In this document: positions 18,928 to 26,856 of the stretch, piece after piece
Layout of the letters: every line of letters starts with the position of its first letter
Numbering within the stretch: position 1 is the stretch's first letter
From: Henriciella sp.
GTDB taxonomy: Bacteria; Pseudomonadota; Alphaproteobacteria; Caulobacterales; Hyphomonadaceae
Reading direction: 5' to 3'
DNA length: 64,000 nt
Assembly (NCBI GenBank): GCA_013213785.1
Contig: JABSPZ010000012.1
Location: 1 to 64,000 of the forward strand
Position numbers and translations under genes: made by a program
The notes under the pieces: generated by a model
Seen by the model: only the letters and a program-made list of their open reading frames with translations
Told to the model about the DNA's origin: nothing
Database searches by the model: none

Positions 18928-19887
18928 ATGGAAACTAACTTAATCGTACTTGGCCTATTGGCCGTTGCGGCTTTGGTGCTGATCACGTCGGCGGTAAAAG
19001 TCGTGCCACAAGGCTTTAATTTTACTGTCGAGAATTTCGGACGTTACACCCGAACACTTGGCCCGGGCTTGCACTTCATCATGCCCTTCTATCAGCGCAT
19101 TGGGCGCAAAATGAACATGATGGAAACGGTGCTCGATATCCCGACGCAAGAAGTGATTACCCGGGATAACGCACAGGTCTCTTGTGACGCGGTCGTGTTT
19201 ATCCAAGTCGTCGATCCTGTGTCGGCTGCGTATGAGGTGAACAATCTCGAAAATGCGATCACCAATCTGTCGCTGACCAATATCCGGACCGTGGTTGGTT
19301 CAATGGATTTGGACGAGGTCCTATCGAACCGAGATGACATCAACGCGCGACTGCTCTCAGTGGTTGATGCGGCGACCAACCCTTGGGGCGTAAAAGTTAC
19401 CCGGATTGAGATCGCTGATCTCTCACCACCAGCCGATATTACCGAGGCGATGGCGCGTCAGATGAAAGCGGAACGTTTGAAGCGGGCCGAAATTCTGACC
19501 GCGGAAGGCGACAAACAATCTGCTATCTTGAAAGCGGAAGGCCTGAAACAGTCTCAAATTCTAGAAGCTGAAGGGCGCCGTGAAGCGGCATTCCGAGACG
19601 CGGAAGCGCGCGAGCGGGAAGGCGAGGCGGAAGCGAAAGCCACAGCCTTCGTCTCTGAAGCGATTGCCAAAGGTGACGTCAACGCGATCAACTACTTCCT
19701 TGGACAGCAATATGTCACCGCGTTTGAGAAGCTCGCGTCTGCGGGCGGGAACAAGACTGTTATCATTCCAGCAGAGTTCAGCTCTATCATCGGAACGATT
19801 GAAGGTATTCGTGGGATCACGGACTCCGCGAAAGATGCCGGAAACCGGCCTCGGACGGCAGTCCCGCCGGCAGGTAACAGAGACTAG
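18928..19887 (+). CDS. SPFH/stomatin (QmcA-like) membrane protein
   Basis: 319 residues: one N-terminal membrane helix (LIVLGLLAVAALVLITSAV), then the SPFH/band-7 domain (VVPQGFNFTVENFGRYTRTLGPGLHFIMPF, described in pieces: RTLGPGLHF; DAVVFIQVVDP; RTVVGSMDLDEVLS) and a long charged coiled coil (AEGDKQSAILKAEG to REREGEAEAKA), ending in a short polar tail. Such proteins form ring-like membrane assemblies linked to lipid microdomains and protease control. An AGGGAGG ribosome-binding site precedes the ATG. The next gene, 9 bases downstream, encodes an NfeD protein, the classic SPFH-NfeD operon. The segment 18755-18927 upstream has a 7-bp hairpin (18851-18857/18872-18878) but no T-run. Confidence 0.95.
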   Translation: METNLIVLGLLAVAALVLITSAVKVVPQGFNFTVENFGRYTRTLGPGLHFIMPFYQRIGRKMNMMETVLDIPTQEVITRDNAQVSCDAVVFIQVVDPVSAAYEVNNLENAITNLSLTNIRTVVGSMDLDEVLSNRDDINARLLSVVDAATNPWGVKVTRIEIADLSPPADITEAMARQMKAERLKRAEILTAEGDKQSAILKAEGLKQSQILEAEGRREAAFRDAEAREREGEAEAKATAFVSEAIAKGDVNAINYFLGQQYVTAFEKLASAGGNKTVIIPAEFSSIIGTIEGIRGITDSAKDAGNRPRTAVPPAGNRD

Positions 19888-19896
19888 GAGCGACTT

Positions 19897-20370
19897 ATGG
19901 AAGGCTTAGACCTCGTACTTTGGCCCCCAACGGCCTGGCATTGGCTGGCCTTGGCCCTCATTCTCTTCTCGATCGAGATGATGACGGGAACGTGGGACTT
20001 GCTTTGGGTTTCAATTGCGGCGGCTGTGACCTCAGCGTTTGCAGCCTTCGCTCCGAGCGGCATAGCAGGATGGGAAGGACAGCTGATCTTCTTCGCTGTT
20101 GCCACGGTCGTTCTCTTCATTGTCGGGCGTACTTTGTTCAAGTCCATGCGCGAGAATGTGGAAGAGCATCCGACCCTCAACAAACGCATGGCCGGTACAC
20201 TCGGACAGCGCGGCATCGTCGCTGAAGACTTTGCAGGCGGTGTTGGCCGGGTCAAACTCGGCGACACTGTCTGGTCTGCGCAAAGCCTCGACGGGGCAAA
20301 CCTCGCGAGCGGAGCAGCGGTTGTCGTTGAAGAAACCGAGGGGACTACACTTAAGGTCCGACCGGCCTAA
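19897..20370 (+). CDS. NfeD family membrane protein
   Basis: 157 residues of the short NfeD1b type, without the N-terminal ClpP-like protease. Two to three membrane helices occupy residues about 10-85 (WLALALILFSIEMM; LIFFAVATVVLFIVG), followed by a soluble OB-fold beta-barrel (GTLGQRGIVAEDFAGGVGRVKLGDTVWSA in pieces: GQRGIV; GRVKLGDTVW; VVVEETEGTTLKV). It pairs with the SPFH protein encoded 9 bases upstream and probably binds or anchors its oligomer. GGAGCGACTT gives the ribosome-binding site. The operon ends at the terminator at 20395. Confidence 0.94.
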   Translation: MEGLDLVLWPPTAWHWLALALILFSIEMMTGTWDLLWVSIAAAVTSAFAAFAPSGIAGWEGQLIFFAVATVVLFIVGRTLFKSMRENVEEHPTLNKRMAGTLGQRGIVAEDFAGGVGRVKLGDTVWSAQSLDGANLASGAAVVVEETEGTTLKVRPA

Positions 20371-20394
20371 CGCGTCGTCCCTGAATTCATTGGA

Positions 20395-20424
20395 AGAGCC
20401 GCTCGGCAACGGGCGGCTCTTTTT
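20395..20424 (+). terminator. Intrinsic terminator after the SPFH-NfeD operon
   Basis: An 11-bp stem (20395-20405 with 20410-20420, one wobble) capped by a GCAA tetraloop and followed by TTTT. It closes the stomatin-nfeD unit. Confidence 0.85.
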
Positions 20425-20580
20425 GATACGGGAGAGGACTTCCGCTGTGTGACTCAAAAGCCACCATAGGGAGCATGCATACAACCTATGCCCAATCTGG
20501 CCCTAATCCGCACACAATTGAATTCCTATCTCGTATCACGAAGCGCCCGGAGTGGCGTGAAAAATGCAAAGGAGCCTCCC

Positions 20581-21132
20581 ATGTTGAGAACTGTGTTCTT
20601 ATCCCTAGCCGTGATGACGTCTATCCCGTTGGCGTCAGCTGGTCACAATCAGATTGAAAGTGCAGAGGCTCTCGTAAGCACGGCGGCTCAGGATATTTCT
20701 CAATCAGAGAATACCCGGGTCGCCGATGCCGTCCTGCAACACATCGATACGCGAGCGATCGCAAACTTCACGCTCGGCCGCCACGGCCGGACAATTCCTG
20801 CCGCGGACAAAGCGCGCTTTGTAGCTGCTTTTGAAGATTTCCTGCGGCGTCAAATCGAAACCAATGTCGATCAGTTCAAAGGCATTGAAGTCGAGGTTGT
20901 TGATACGGCAGCTCGCAACGCTCGGGATGCCATTGTAACGACCGAGCTGCATGGCGGCGCCGCTGTCCCGCTTAAAGTTCGCTGGCGCGTTATTGAGCGG
21001 AGAGGCAGTTGGTCCGTGGTTGATTTAGAAGTCGCTGGTATTTGGCTCGCGATTGAGCAACGCGCGCAAGTTGCATCCATCCTGTCTCGTCCAGGTGCAG
21101 ATATCGACGACGTTATCGCGCAGTTTGGATAG
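20581..21132 (+). CDS. MlaC-type phospholipid-binding periplasmic protein
   Basis: 183 residues from ATG 20581, set by AAAGGAG seven bases upstream and by a signal peptide (MLRTVFLSLAVMTSIPLASA, cut before GHNQ). The longer open frame reaches 20488 but lacks a leader. The mature part matches the MlaC/Ttg2D family: helix with FTLGRHGRTI, AFEDFLRRQI, then beta strands VEVVDTAARNARDAIVTTEL and VRWRVIERRGSWSVVDLEVAGIWL. MlaC ferries phospholipids between the MlaA complex in the outer membrane and MlaFEDB in the inner membrane. None of those partners is encoded beside it, so it is an orphan here; a related hopanoid- or other lipid-carrier role is possible. Confidence 0.88.
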   Translation: MLRTVFLSLAVMTSIPLASAGHNQIESAEALVSTAAQDISQSENTRVADAVLQHIDTRAIANFTLGRHGRTIPAADKARFVAAFEDFLRRQIETNVDQFKGIEVEVVDTAARNARDAIVTTELHGGAAVPLKVRWRVIERRGSWSVVDLEVAGIWLAIEQRAQVASILSRPGADIDDVIAQFG

Positions 21133-21165
21133 CCCAAACGAGTGCCAAGTAGAGCAAATTTGAAG

Positions 21166-21198
21166 CGCGGAGCGAGTGGATCGCTCCGCGTTTTTTTT
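21166..21198 (+). terminator. Intrinsic terminator after the MlaC-type gene
   Basis: A perfect 10-bp stem (21166-21175 with 21181-21190), 5-base loop GTGGA, then eight T residues (21191-21198). The T-run overlaps the stop codon of the convergent protease gene. Confidence 0.9.
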
Positions 21199-21742
21199 AT
21201 TGCTTGATGATCATCCGATCGCCGCGGAATTCATACGAGTAGAGTTCCCGCAAGAAGCTCATCCCAAGGAGGGATTGATCCAAGTCTTTGCGCAGCACCA
21301 TTGCGTCAACATTACGAACATGGACTTGGTTGATCTGGATCGATTCGATTCGAACGCTGGCGCCTTTGGTGATGCCACCCGCGGTTCGAATCTCCCATTT
21401 GTAATCGAGGCTTTCCGGACGGAGCCCCATTTTTTGGGCGTCTTTATAGGTGAGCGCCACGACGCTCGCCCCTGTATCGACCATGAATTCGACGCTGGCT
21501 TTCTTGTTGACCAGAGCGCGGGTCCAATAATGACCGTCTGGGCGCACGCTAATGGTCGTGGTGCGGCGCGCTGAGTTCGTGTCGGTAGGCGTGTCGACCG
21601 CAAGTGTCGCCACGTTGGGTGTCGCCGGCGCGGTCGAAGCCGCTTCGATCTGAGATTTAGTTTTTGGCTCAAGATACAACGAGATCATGGCCGCCATAGC
21701 ACCAGCCAAAAGCAGGGTCGCGATAATATGAGAAAGCTTCAT
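21197..21742 (-). CDS. Retropepsin-like clan AA aspartic protease (TIGR02281 type), membrane-anchored
   Basis: 181 residues. One N-terminal hydrophobic helix (IIATLLLAGAMAAMISLYL) acts as an anchor, followed by a low-complexity Thr/Ala linker to about residue 70 and a single retropepsin-like domain. The active-site motif is VDTGASVVAL with the catalytic Asp in DTGAS; the second loop reads LLGMSFL. A single DTG per chain means it must dimerise. The periplasm-facing protease family is common in alphaproteobacteria but without a firm substrate. It follows the DUF1289 gene with a 4-base overlap, so the two are co-transcribed. Confidence 0.9.
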   Translation of the reverse strand: MKLSHIIATLLLAGAMAAMISLYLEPKTKSQIEAASTAPATPNVATLAVDTPTDTNSARRTTTISVRPDGHYWTRALVNKKASVEFMVDTGASVVALTYKDAQKMGLRPESLDYKWEIRTAGGITKGASVRIESIQINQVHVRNVDAMVLRKDLDQSLLGMSFLRELYSYEFRGDRMIIKQ

Positions 21743-21945
21743 CGACCGTCTTTCAGTTTTCCAAGCGCCCGGAGCTTATCCAAGCGTTCGGGCAACATTT
21801 CCATCACTGCGTCTCGGCCAGCATCGTCAAACTGCGTCCATCCACCGATCTCTTTCAGCGTTCGGCCGCAGCCGAGGCAAAGACTGGTTTCGCCGTCGAC
21901 GGCGCACACCTTGATACAAGGGCTGACTATGTTTGGGCGGACCAT
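21739..21945 (-). CDS. DUF1289 family small cysteine-rich protein
   Basis: 68 residues. The N-terminal half carries the family's cysteines (SPCIKVC, CLGCGRT) followed by the conserved Gly-Trp (IGGW) and a helical C-terminus (MLPERLDKLRAL). The cysteines probably bind a metal or an iron-sulfur cluster. It is the upstream gene of a two-gene unit with the retropepsin-like protease, overlapping it by 4 bases. The family's function is unknown; identification by the cysteine pattern is secure. Confidence 0.9.
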   Translation of the reverse strand: MVRPNIVSPCIKVCAVDGETSLCLGCGRTLKEIGGWTQFDDAGRDAVMEMLPERLDKLRALGKLKDGR

Positions 21946-22073
21946 GCGTTTAGCCTTACTCTAAGAACCTCAAGATATACTTGCGACAGTTTCATCAAAT
22001 TTCCAATTCCAGAATTGACTTGCGCTTTAAAATCAAGGCGTTTTACAGGGCTCCAAGGTTATAAGGAATCATT

Positions 22074-23075
22074 GTGTCGCAAGTGGATAATGCCACCAGC
22101 CCTTTAGATGATGTGCGAGAGCTCGCCCGTCGCCCGTCACCGGCAGACCCTTCTGCTGCCCAGAAAGTCTATGATGCCTTGCTTGGAATGGGGCGCGAAG
22201 GTGATTTCGGCCGTCTCGGCGATGGCGCCGCGTGGTTGGCGAAATGGCAACAACGCTATCCACCGCGGGTGGAGATGCCAACGCTCGCTGTATTTGCCGG
22301 TTCTCACGGTATCTCGCATCGCGGCGTTACTCTATCCTCGAATGAGAGCACACGCGAAAAAGTAGATGCTTTGCGAGAAGGGCGCGCACCGCTCTCAGCG
22401 ATCGCGACGCAAGTTGAGGCGAACATTCGGGTTTTCGAACTCGCGATCGATAAGCCCACTCCGAATATCGCCGAAGAAGCCGCCATGACAGAACGCGAAT
22501 GCGCGGCGACGATAGCTTATGGCTTTGAGGCTCTAGAGGGCGAACCTGATGTGGTCGCGCTTGGCGTAATCGGCGCCGGGATCGGCACAGCAGCGGCAGC
22601 GGTCGCGTGCGCACTATATGGCGGGGCTCCGGAATATTGGGTTCGACCGGGCCCACAAGTTCCGACCGAAATGAACCAGCAGCGGGTCGCGATTGTCAGT
22701 CAGGCACTGAAAACGCATCGCGGTAACCTATCAGACCCTCTGGAAGCTTTAAGGTGTCTTGGTGGGCGGGAGCTCGCAGCCTGTGTTGGCGCTATTATTG
22801 CGGCCCGGGCACAAGGTATACCTGTCCTTGTTGATGGCTTTGCAACGACGATTGCTGCGGCCGTGGTTCACGCTCTGAACCCGCAAGGGATCGATCACGT
22901 GAAGGCAGCGCACGTCACACGTAGACCGGCGCACCAGGCTGCGCTTGAGCGGCTCGGCATGACACCGCTCGCAGACTTTGAGTTTAATACGGGCGGCGGC
23001 ATGGGCTCCGTTGCGGCGATCGGGCTCCTGAGAACCGCGTGCGCGCCTTTTCTCGCTCAACCAGCGGGCAAATAA
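22074..23075 (+). CDS. CobT-like phosphoribosyltransferase lacking catalytic glutamates
   Basis: 333 residues starting at GTG 22074 behind AAGGA. The whole chain aligns by eye with nicotinate-nucleotide:dimethylbenzimidazole phosphoribosyltransferase (CobT/CobU), which activates the lower ligand of cobalamin: FAGSHGIS, DPLEALRCLGGRELAA, AHVTRRPAHQAALERLG. However, the GEMGIGNTT motif reads GVIGAGIGT (V165) and the GEGTGA motif reads GGGMGS (G308). These are the positions of Glu174 and Glu317 in Salmonella CobT, both offset by nine. Either catalysis has been rebuilt or the protein has another function. No cobalamin gene lies nearby. It is convergent with nothing and followed by the acyl-CoA dehydrogenase operon. 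Confidence 0.85.
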   Translation: MSQVDNATSPLDDVRELARRPSPADPSAAQKVYDALLGMGREGDFGRLGDGAAWLAKWQQRYPPRVEMPTLAVFAGSHGISHRGVTLSSNESTREKVDALREGRAPLSAIATQVEANIRVFELAIDKPTPNIAEEAAMTERECAATIAYGFEALEGEPDVVALGVIGAGIGTAAAAVACALYGGAPEYWVRPGPQVPTEMNQQRVAIVSQALKTHRGNLSDPLEALRCLGGRELAACVGAIIAARAQGIPVLVDGFATTIAAAVVHALNPQGIDHVKAAHVTRRPAHQAALERLGMTPLADFEFNTGGGMGSVAAIGLLRTACAPFLAQPAGK

Positions 23076-23195
23076 GACTGCCGCGACGGCATATGAGACA
23101 AAGTGACGTTTACGTTCGCGTTAACTTGCAATCTCGGCTATGCCACGGCAAAACAAGCCTAAGTTAAACCGTCTCAATTGCTGGGAAGATCTACC

Positions 23196-24392
23196 ATGAA
23201 TCTCGAGTTTTCGCCTGAAGAAGTTGCTTTTCGCGCCGAAGTCCGCGCCTTTATTGAAGAAAATTACCCAGAAGAGCTGAAAGATATGGGCTCTCGCGAA
23301 GATCTCACGCGCGACCAATTCCTCGCTTGGCACAAAGTTCTCGGTAAAAAAGGTTGGGCAGCGCCAGCTTGGCCAGAAAAATATGGCGGCACCGGTTGGA
23401 CCTCCACTCAGCGCTATATCTGGTCTGAAGAAAACGCTCGCGTCGATGCAATGATGCCGCTTCCGTTTGGCGTTTCTATGGTTGCCCCGGTGATCTACAC
23501 CTTCGGCAATGAAGAGCAAAAAGCCCGCTACTTGCCGAAAATCTTGTCAGGTGAAGAGTGGTGGTGTCAGGGTTATTCTGAGCCAGGTGCCGGATCGGAT
23601 CTCGCGAGCTTGAAGACGACTGCGGTTCGCGACGGCGATCACTATGTCATCAACGGCCAAAAGACTTGGACGACGCTCGCGCAGCATGCGGACTGGGGCT
23701 TCTTCCTCTGCCGTACCGACCCAAACGCAGCAAAGCCACAAGAAGGCATTTCCTTCATTCTGGTCGACATGAACACACCAGGCATCGAAGTGCGCCCGAT
23801 CATCACGATTGATGGCGGACACGAGGTCAACGAGGTTTGGCTGACAGATGTTCGCGTGCCGGTCGAAAACCGGGTTGGTGAAGAGAACCAGGGTTGGACC
23901 TACGCTAAGTTCCTACTTGCACACGAGCGTTCTGGCATTGCGGGCGTCGCTCGTTCCAAGCGCGGCATTGAGCGCCTTCGCGATATCGCTTCGACTGAAT
24001 TGCTCGAGGGTGAGCCTCTCATCAAAGACGACTCTTTCGCACGCAAGATCAGCCAACTTGAGATTGATCTAACCGCACTTGAGTTTACCGAGCTGCGAAC
24101 CCTCGCACGTGAGTCAGAAGGGAAAGGCCCAGGGCCAGAGAGCTCCATTCTGAAAGTGAAGGGTACCGAGATCCAGCAGCGCCTGACCGAGCTTACGCTT
24201 GAAGCCGTTGGTTCTTATGGAGCGCCTTACTTCCGCGGATTCCCGGAAGATGGCTCCAATGAATTCCCGATCGGTCCAGACTATGCTCACCACGCGGGGC
24301 CGAACTATTTCAACTTCCGTAAGACATCGATCTACGGTGGTTCAAACGAAATTCAGCGCAACATCATCACAAAAATGATCCTGGGCCTGTAA
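23196..24392 (+). CDS. Acyl-CoA dehydrogenase, large-subunit type
   Basis: 398 residues from ATG 23196, six codons inside the longest frame and preceded by GGGAAG. The FAD-dependent ACAD fold is shown by YSEPGAGSDLASLKT (flavin binding, near residue 128), GQKTWTTLAQ and the C-terminal GGSNEIQRNII. At the usual catalytic glutamate position (YEGT in MCAD) this chain has Tyr-Gly-Gly-Ser. The gene is followed 29 bases later by a second ACAD, as in pimeloyl-CoA dehydrogenase large/small (PimC/PimD-like) pairs that form heterotetramers. It likely introduces the alpha-beta double bond in an acyl-CoA during beta-oxidation; chain specificity is unknown. Confidence 0.9.
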   Translation: MNLEFSPEEVAFRAEVRAFIEENYPEELKDMGSREDLTRDQFLAWHKVLGKKGWAAPAWPEKYGGTGWTSTQRYIWSEENARVDAMMPLPFGVSMVAPVIYTFGNEEQKARYLPKILSGEEWWCQGYSEPGAGSDLASLKTTAVRDGDHYVINGQKTWTTLAQHADWGFFLCRTDPNAAKPQEGISFILVDMNTPGIEVRPIITIDGGHEVNEVWLTDVRVPVENRVGEENQGWTYAKFLLAHERSGIAGVARSKRGIERLRDIASTELLEGEPLIKDDSFARKISQLEIDLTALEFTELRTLARESEGKGPGPESSILKVKGTEIQQRLTELTLEAVGSYGAPYFRGFPEDGSNEFPIGPDYAHHAGPNYFNFRKTSIYGGSNEIQRNIITKMILGL

Positions 24393-24421
24393 GGGCAGCC
24401 GGGCAACAGGAGGGAATATAG

Positions 24422-25579
24422 ATGGACTTTAATTTCACCGAAGAGCAGACCATGATCCGTGACAGCCTCGCGAGGCTGATCCGTGAGCAGTATGACTTTG
24501 ATACGCGCATGGGTGTTGTGAAAAGCGAAAGCGGTTGGCGCCCAGAAATGTGGGCTCAGTTCGCAGAGCTCGGTCTTCTAATGGCACCATTCAGCGAAGA
24601 AGATGGCGGTCTCGGCGGCGATCCAATCGACTCAATGGTCGTTATGGAAGAGTTCGGGAAAGGTCTCGTTGTTGAGCCTTTCGTGCCAAGCGTTGTCTGC
24701 GCCGGCGGTTTCTTGAAGCATGCAGGCACAGCGGCTCAAAAGGAAGAGCACCTTCAGGCCATTATGGGTGGTGCTTCAACATTCGCGTTTGCTTACGCGG
24801 AGCCTCGCGGCCGCTACAACCTGGCTGACCTCGAAACCACTGCGAAAAAAGACGGCTCAGGCTATGTTCTGAACGGTCACAAGTCAGTCGTGATCGGCGC
24901 GCCTTGGGCGGACAAGCTTGTTGTCACAGCACGGACTGGCGGTGACCGCCGCGACGCAGGCGGTATCTCTGTGTTTATCGTCGACAAAGGCGCTGACGGC
25001 GTCACGACGCGCGACTATCCAACGGTCGACGGCCGCCGCGCTTCAGAAGTCTACCTCGAGAACGTCTCTGTCGGTGCGGGTGCGCTGATCGGCGCAGAAG
25101 GTGAAGGCCTGCCGCTGATCGAGCAAGTCGTTGATGAAGCGACTGCAGCGACCTGCGCAGAAGCTGTGGGCGCCATGGGCGTCGCGCACCAGATGACAGT
25201 CGAGTATTCTCGCCAGCGTAAGCAGTTCGGAACGCCAATCGGTAAGTTCCAAGTTCTGCAACACCGCATGGTCGACATGTTCATGGAGCATGAGCAGTCT
25301 ATCTCAATGACTTACATGGCCACTCTGAAGCTTGGCGAAGATGCAGTTGAGCGCAAGAAAGCTGCGTCTGCTGCAAAGGTTCGTATCGGACAGTCTGGCC
25401 GCTTTGTTGGTCAAGAGTCGATCCAAATCCACGGTGGTATGGGTATGACGGAAGAACTGGCTGTTGGGCACTATTTTAAGCGCCTCACAATGATCGACAG
25501 CGAGTTCGGTAACGTCGACCATCACATGCGCCGCTACACTGAGTTGAGTGCAACCGACCTCAAGGCTGCAGCTGAGTAA
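24422..25579 (+). CDS. Acyl-CoA dehydrogenase, small-subunit type
   Basis: 385 residues with an AGGAGGGAATATAG leader giving a strong ribosome-binding site. ACAD features: YAEPRGRYNLADLETTAK in place of the usual flavin loop, RKQFGTPIGKFQVLQHR in the C-terminal helical domain, and IHGGMGMTEE near residue 340. The loop around YAEP lacks the Gly-Ser-Asp of a full flavin site, which suits a partner subunit in a two-gene heteromeric enzyme with the preceding chain. The pair resembles pimeloyl-CoA dehydrogenase subunits. It ends the operon, followed by the terminator at 25604. Confidence 0.9.
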   Translation: MDFNFTEEQTMIRDSLARLIREQYDFDTRMGVVKSESGWRPEMWAQFAELGLLMAPFSEEDGGLGGDPIDSMVVMEEFGKGLVVEPFVPSVVCAGGFLKHAGTAAQKEEHLQAIMGGASTFAFAYAEPRGRYNLADLETTAKKDGSGYVLNGHKSVVIGAPWADKLVVTARTGGDRRDAGGISVFIVDKGADGVTTRDYPTVDGRRASEVYLENVSVGAGALIGAEGEGLPLIEQVVDEATAATCAEAVGAMGVAHQMTVEYSRQRKQFGTPIGKFQVLQHRMVDMFMEHEQSISMTYMATLKLGEDAVERKKAASAAKVRIGQSGRFVGQESIQIHGGMGMTEELAVGHYFKRLTMIDSEFGNVDHHMRRYTELSATDLKAAAE

Positions 25580-25603
25580 GCTCCACCTCTATTTGACAAT
25601 TAG

Positions 25604-25640
25604 TCCCTGCCGCGCGTTTCTGTGCGGCAGGGATTTTTTT
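25604..25640 (+). terminator. Intrinsic terminator after the acyl-CoA dehydrogenase pair
   Basis: A perfect 10-bp stem (25604-25613 with 25624-25633), a 10-base loop and seven T residues (25634-25640). Confidence 0.9.
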
Positions 25641-25655
25641 GTTTTGGAGGAATAG

Positions 25656-26192
25656 ATGCAGCGTTGTGCTTTAGCGGTGCTTTTTGGGCTGGTAATTGAA
25701 GGTCACGCCATCGCCCAGGATGCAGGCGCCGCGGATCCCGCACCGCCGTGCAGCCAAGACGCTTATAAGCAATTTGATTTTTGGCTCGGCACTTGGGAAG
25801 TAAGCACGCCAAATGGCGCTGTCGCTGGGACTAACGAAATCACCAGTGAAGAGAATGGTTGCCTCATTCTGGAGACCTGGACCTCCACGTCCGGCGGTAC
25901 TGGTCAAAGCTATAATTATTACAACCCGGCCTCTGAAAAGTGGCGACAAGTCTGGATAAGCACAGGCTTCATCATCGACTATGAAGGTGGTTTGACCGAG
26001 TCCGGATCGATGAAGCTTGAGGGCGAAATCACCTACATCGCGTCTAAGCTGCAGGCAGATTTCACGGGTGAATGGTCGTTAAATGAGGACGGCACCGTCA
26101 CCCAGCATTTTGAGCAATATGATGCGGAGAAGGATGAGTGGACAGTTTGGTTCACCGGCATCTACACGAAGATCGAAACCGATCAGCCCTAG
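25656..26192 (+). CDS. Secreted DUF1579-like protein
   Basis: 178 residues. A TTGGAGGAA ribosome-binding site lies just before the ATG. The N-terminus is a signal peptide (MQRCALAVLFGLVIEGHAIA, cut before QD). The mature part opens with FDFWLGTWEV, the hallmark of DUF1579-type beta-barrel proteins of lipocalin-like fold, and then alternates predicted strands (ETWTSTSGG; YYNPASEKWRQVW; QHFEQYDAEKDEW). Function is unknown; a small-ligand binding role in the periplasm is plausible from the fold only. Its stop interlocks with the convergent membrane protein gene. Confidence 0.8.
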   Translation: MQRCALAVLFGLVIEGHAIAQDAGAADPAPPCSQDAYKQFDFWLGTWEVSTPNGAVAGTNEITSEENGCLILETWTSTSGGTGQSYNYYNPASEKWRQVWISTGFIIDYEGGLTESGSMKLEGEITYIASKLQADFTGEWSLNEDGTVTQHFEQYDAEKDEWTVWFTGIYTKIETDQP

Positions 26193-26764
26193 TTTAAGAC
26201 CGTCCACGTTATTTGCATGCCAAAGGCGAGGAGCTGCAGGGATGCCAGGCTGGCGAACAGAAGCCGCCATCGAGCGTTTGTAAAACGCCACCAAAGTACC
26301 CCGGCAGCAAAGAGCATACTGACCGTTTCGATCGCGCCGCCAATAAGGCCGTTGTGAGCCGGATCCCAATAGGACACTGGAGAGAAGAAGCGCCAATCGC
26401 TGATGGGCCAAAAATGTCGATGGGCGTCGTCAGCATGAAGCGGGAAGTCCAATGCGATATGGAGCAGTGCAGCGCTCGCGAGCACACTCCAAAGGCTCCA
26501 CTTCCGCCAGAGAGCTAGGATGAGAAGCGCGCCGAACAAGGCGAGTGAATTGGAGACTGCCCCGAGTGTCTGCCAAGGTTCGATCCAGTATTGAACATTC
26601 CAGGTTTCGTCACCGCTCCAACCTTGCAACCGGCTCCACGCGAAAAATACAAACATCGATGCGTCGGGGATCAACGCGCCAATTAGGACCGCCCAATTGC
26701 GCTTGGGCGCGTTCGGGCTTGCGAGCGCGGCGGAGGCAATCACCATGTGAGCGACTGTGTTCAT
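26189..26764 (-). CDS. Integral membrane protein, YdjM/DUF457-like
   Basis: 191 residues from ATG 26764; a GTG five codons upstream (26779) is also possible. About five membrane helices. Conserved polar residues lie in NTVAHMVIAS, GALIPDASMF, LLHIALDFPLHADDAHRHFWP and WDPAHNG: the His and Asp pattern resembles YdjM-type membrane-bound metal-dependent hydrolases. Proteins of this kind are sometimes mislabelled as CobQ; nothing here supports a cobalamin role. Activity is unproven. It is divergent from the enoyl-CoA hydratase gene and shares a 4-base interlocked stop (CTAG) with the DUF1579-like gene. Confidence 0.75.
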   Translation of the reverse strand: MNTVAHMVIASAALASPNAPKRNWAVLIGALIPDASMFVFFAWSRLQGWSGDETWNVQYWIEPWQTLGAVSNSLALFGALLILALWRKWSLWSVLASAALLHIALDFPLHADDAHRHFWPISDWRFFSPVSYWDPAHNGLIGGAIETVSMLFAAGVLWWRFTNARWRLLFASLASLQLLAFGMQITWTVLN

Positions 26765-26856
26765 AAGTCCAAACCGCACAGGACTTGCCGCGAAGCAAGT
26801 GGTGACACCGTCTCTCCTCTCTGTAAAAGCAAACCAAAGTTTTGAAGGAGCCCAGA

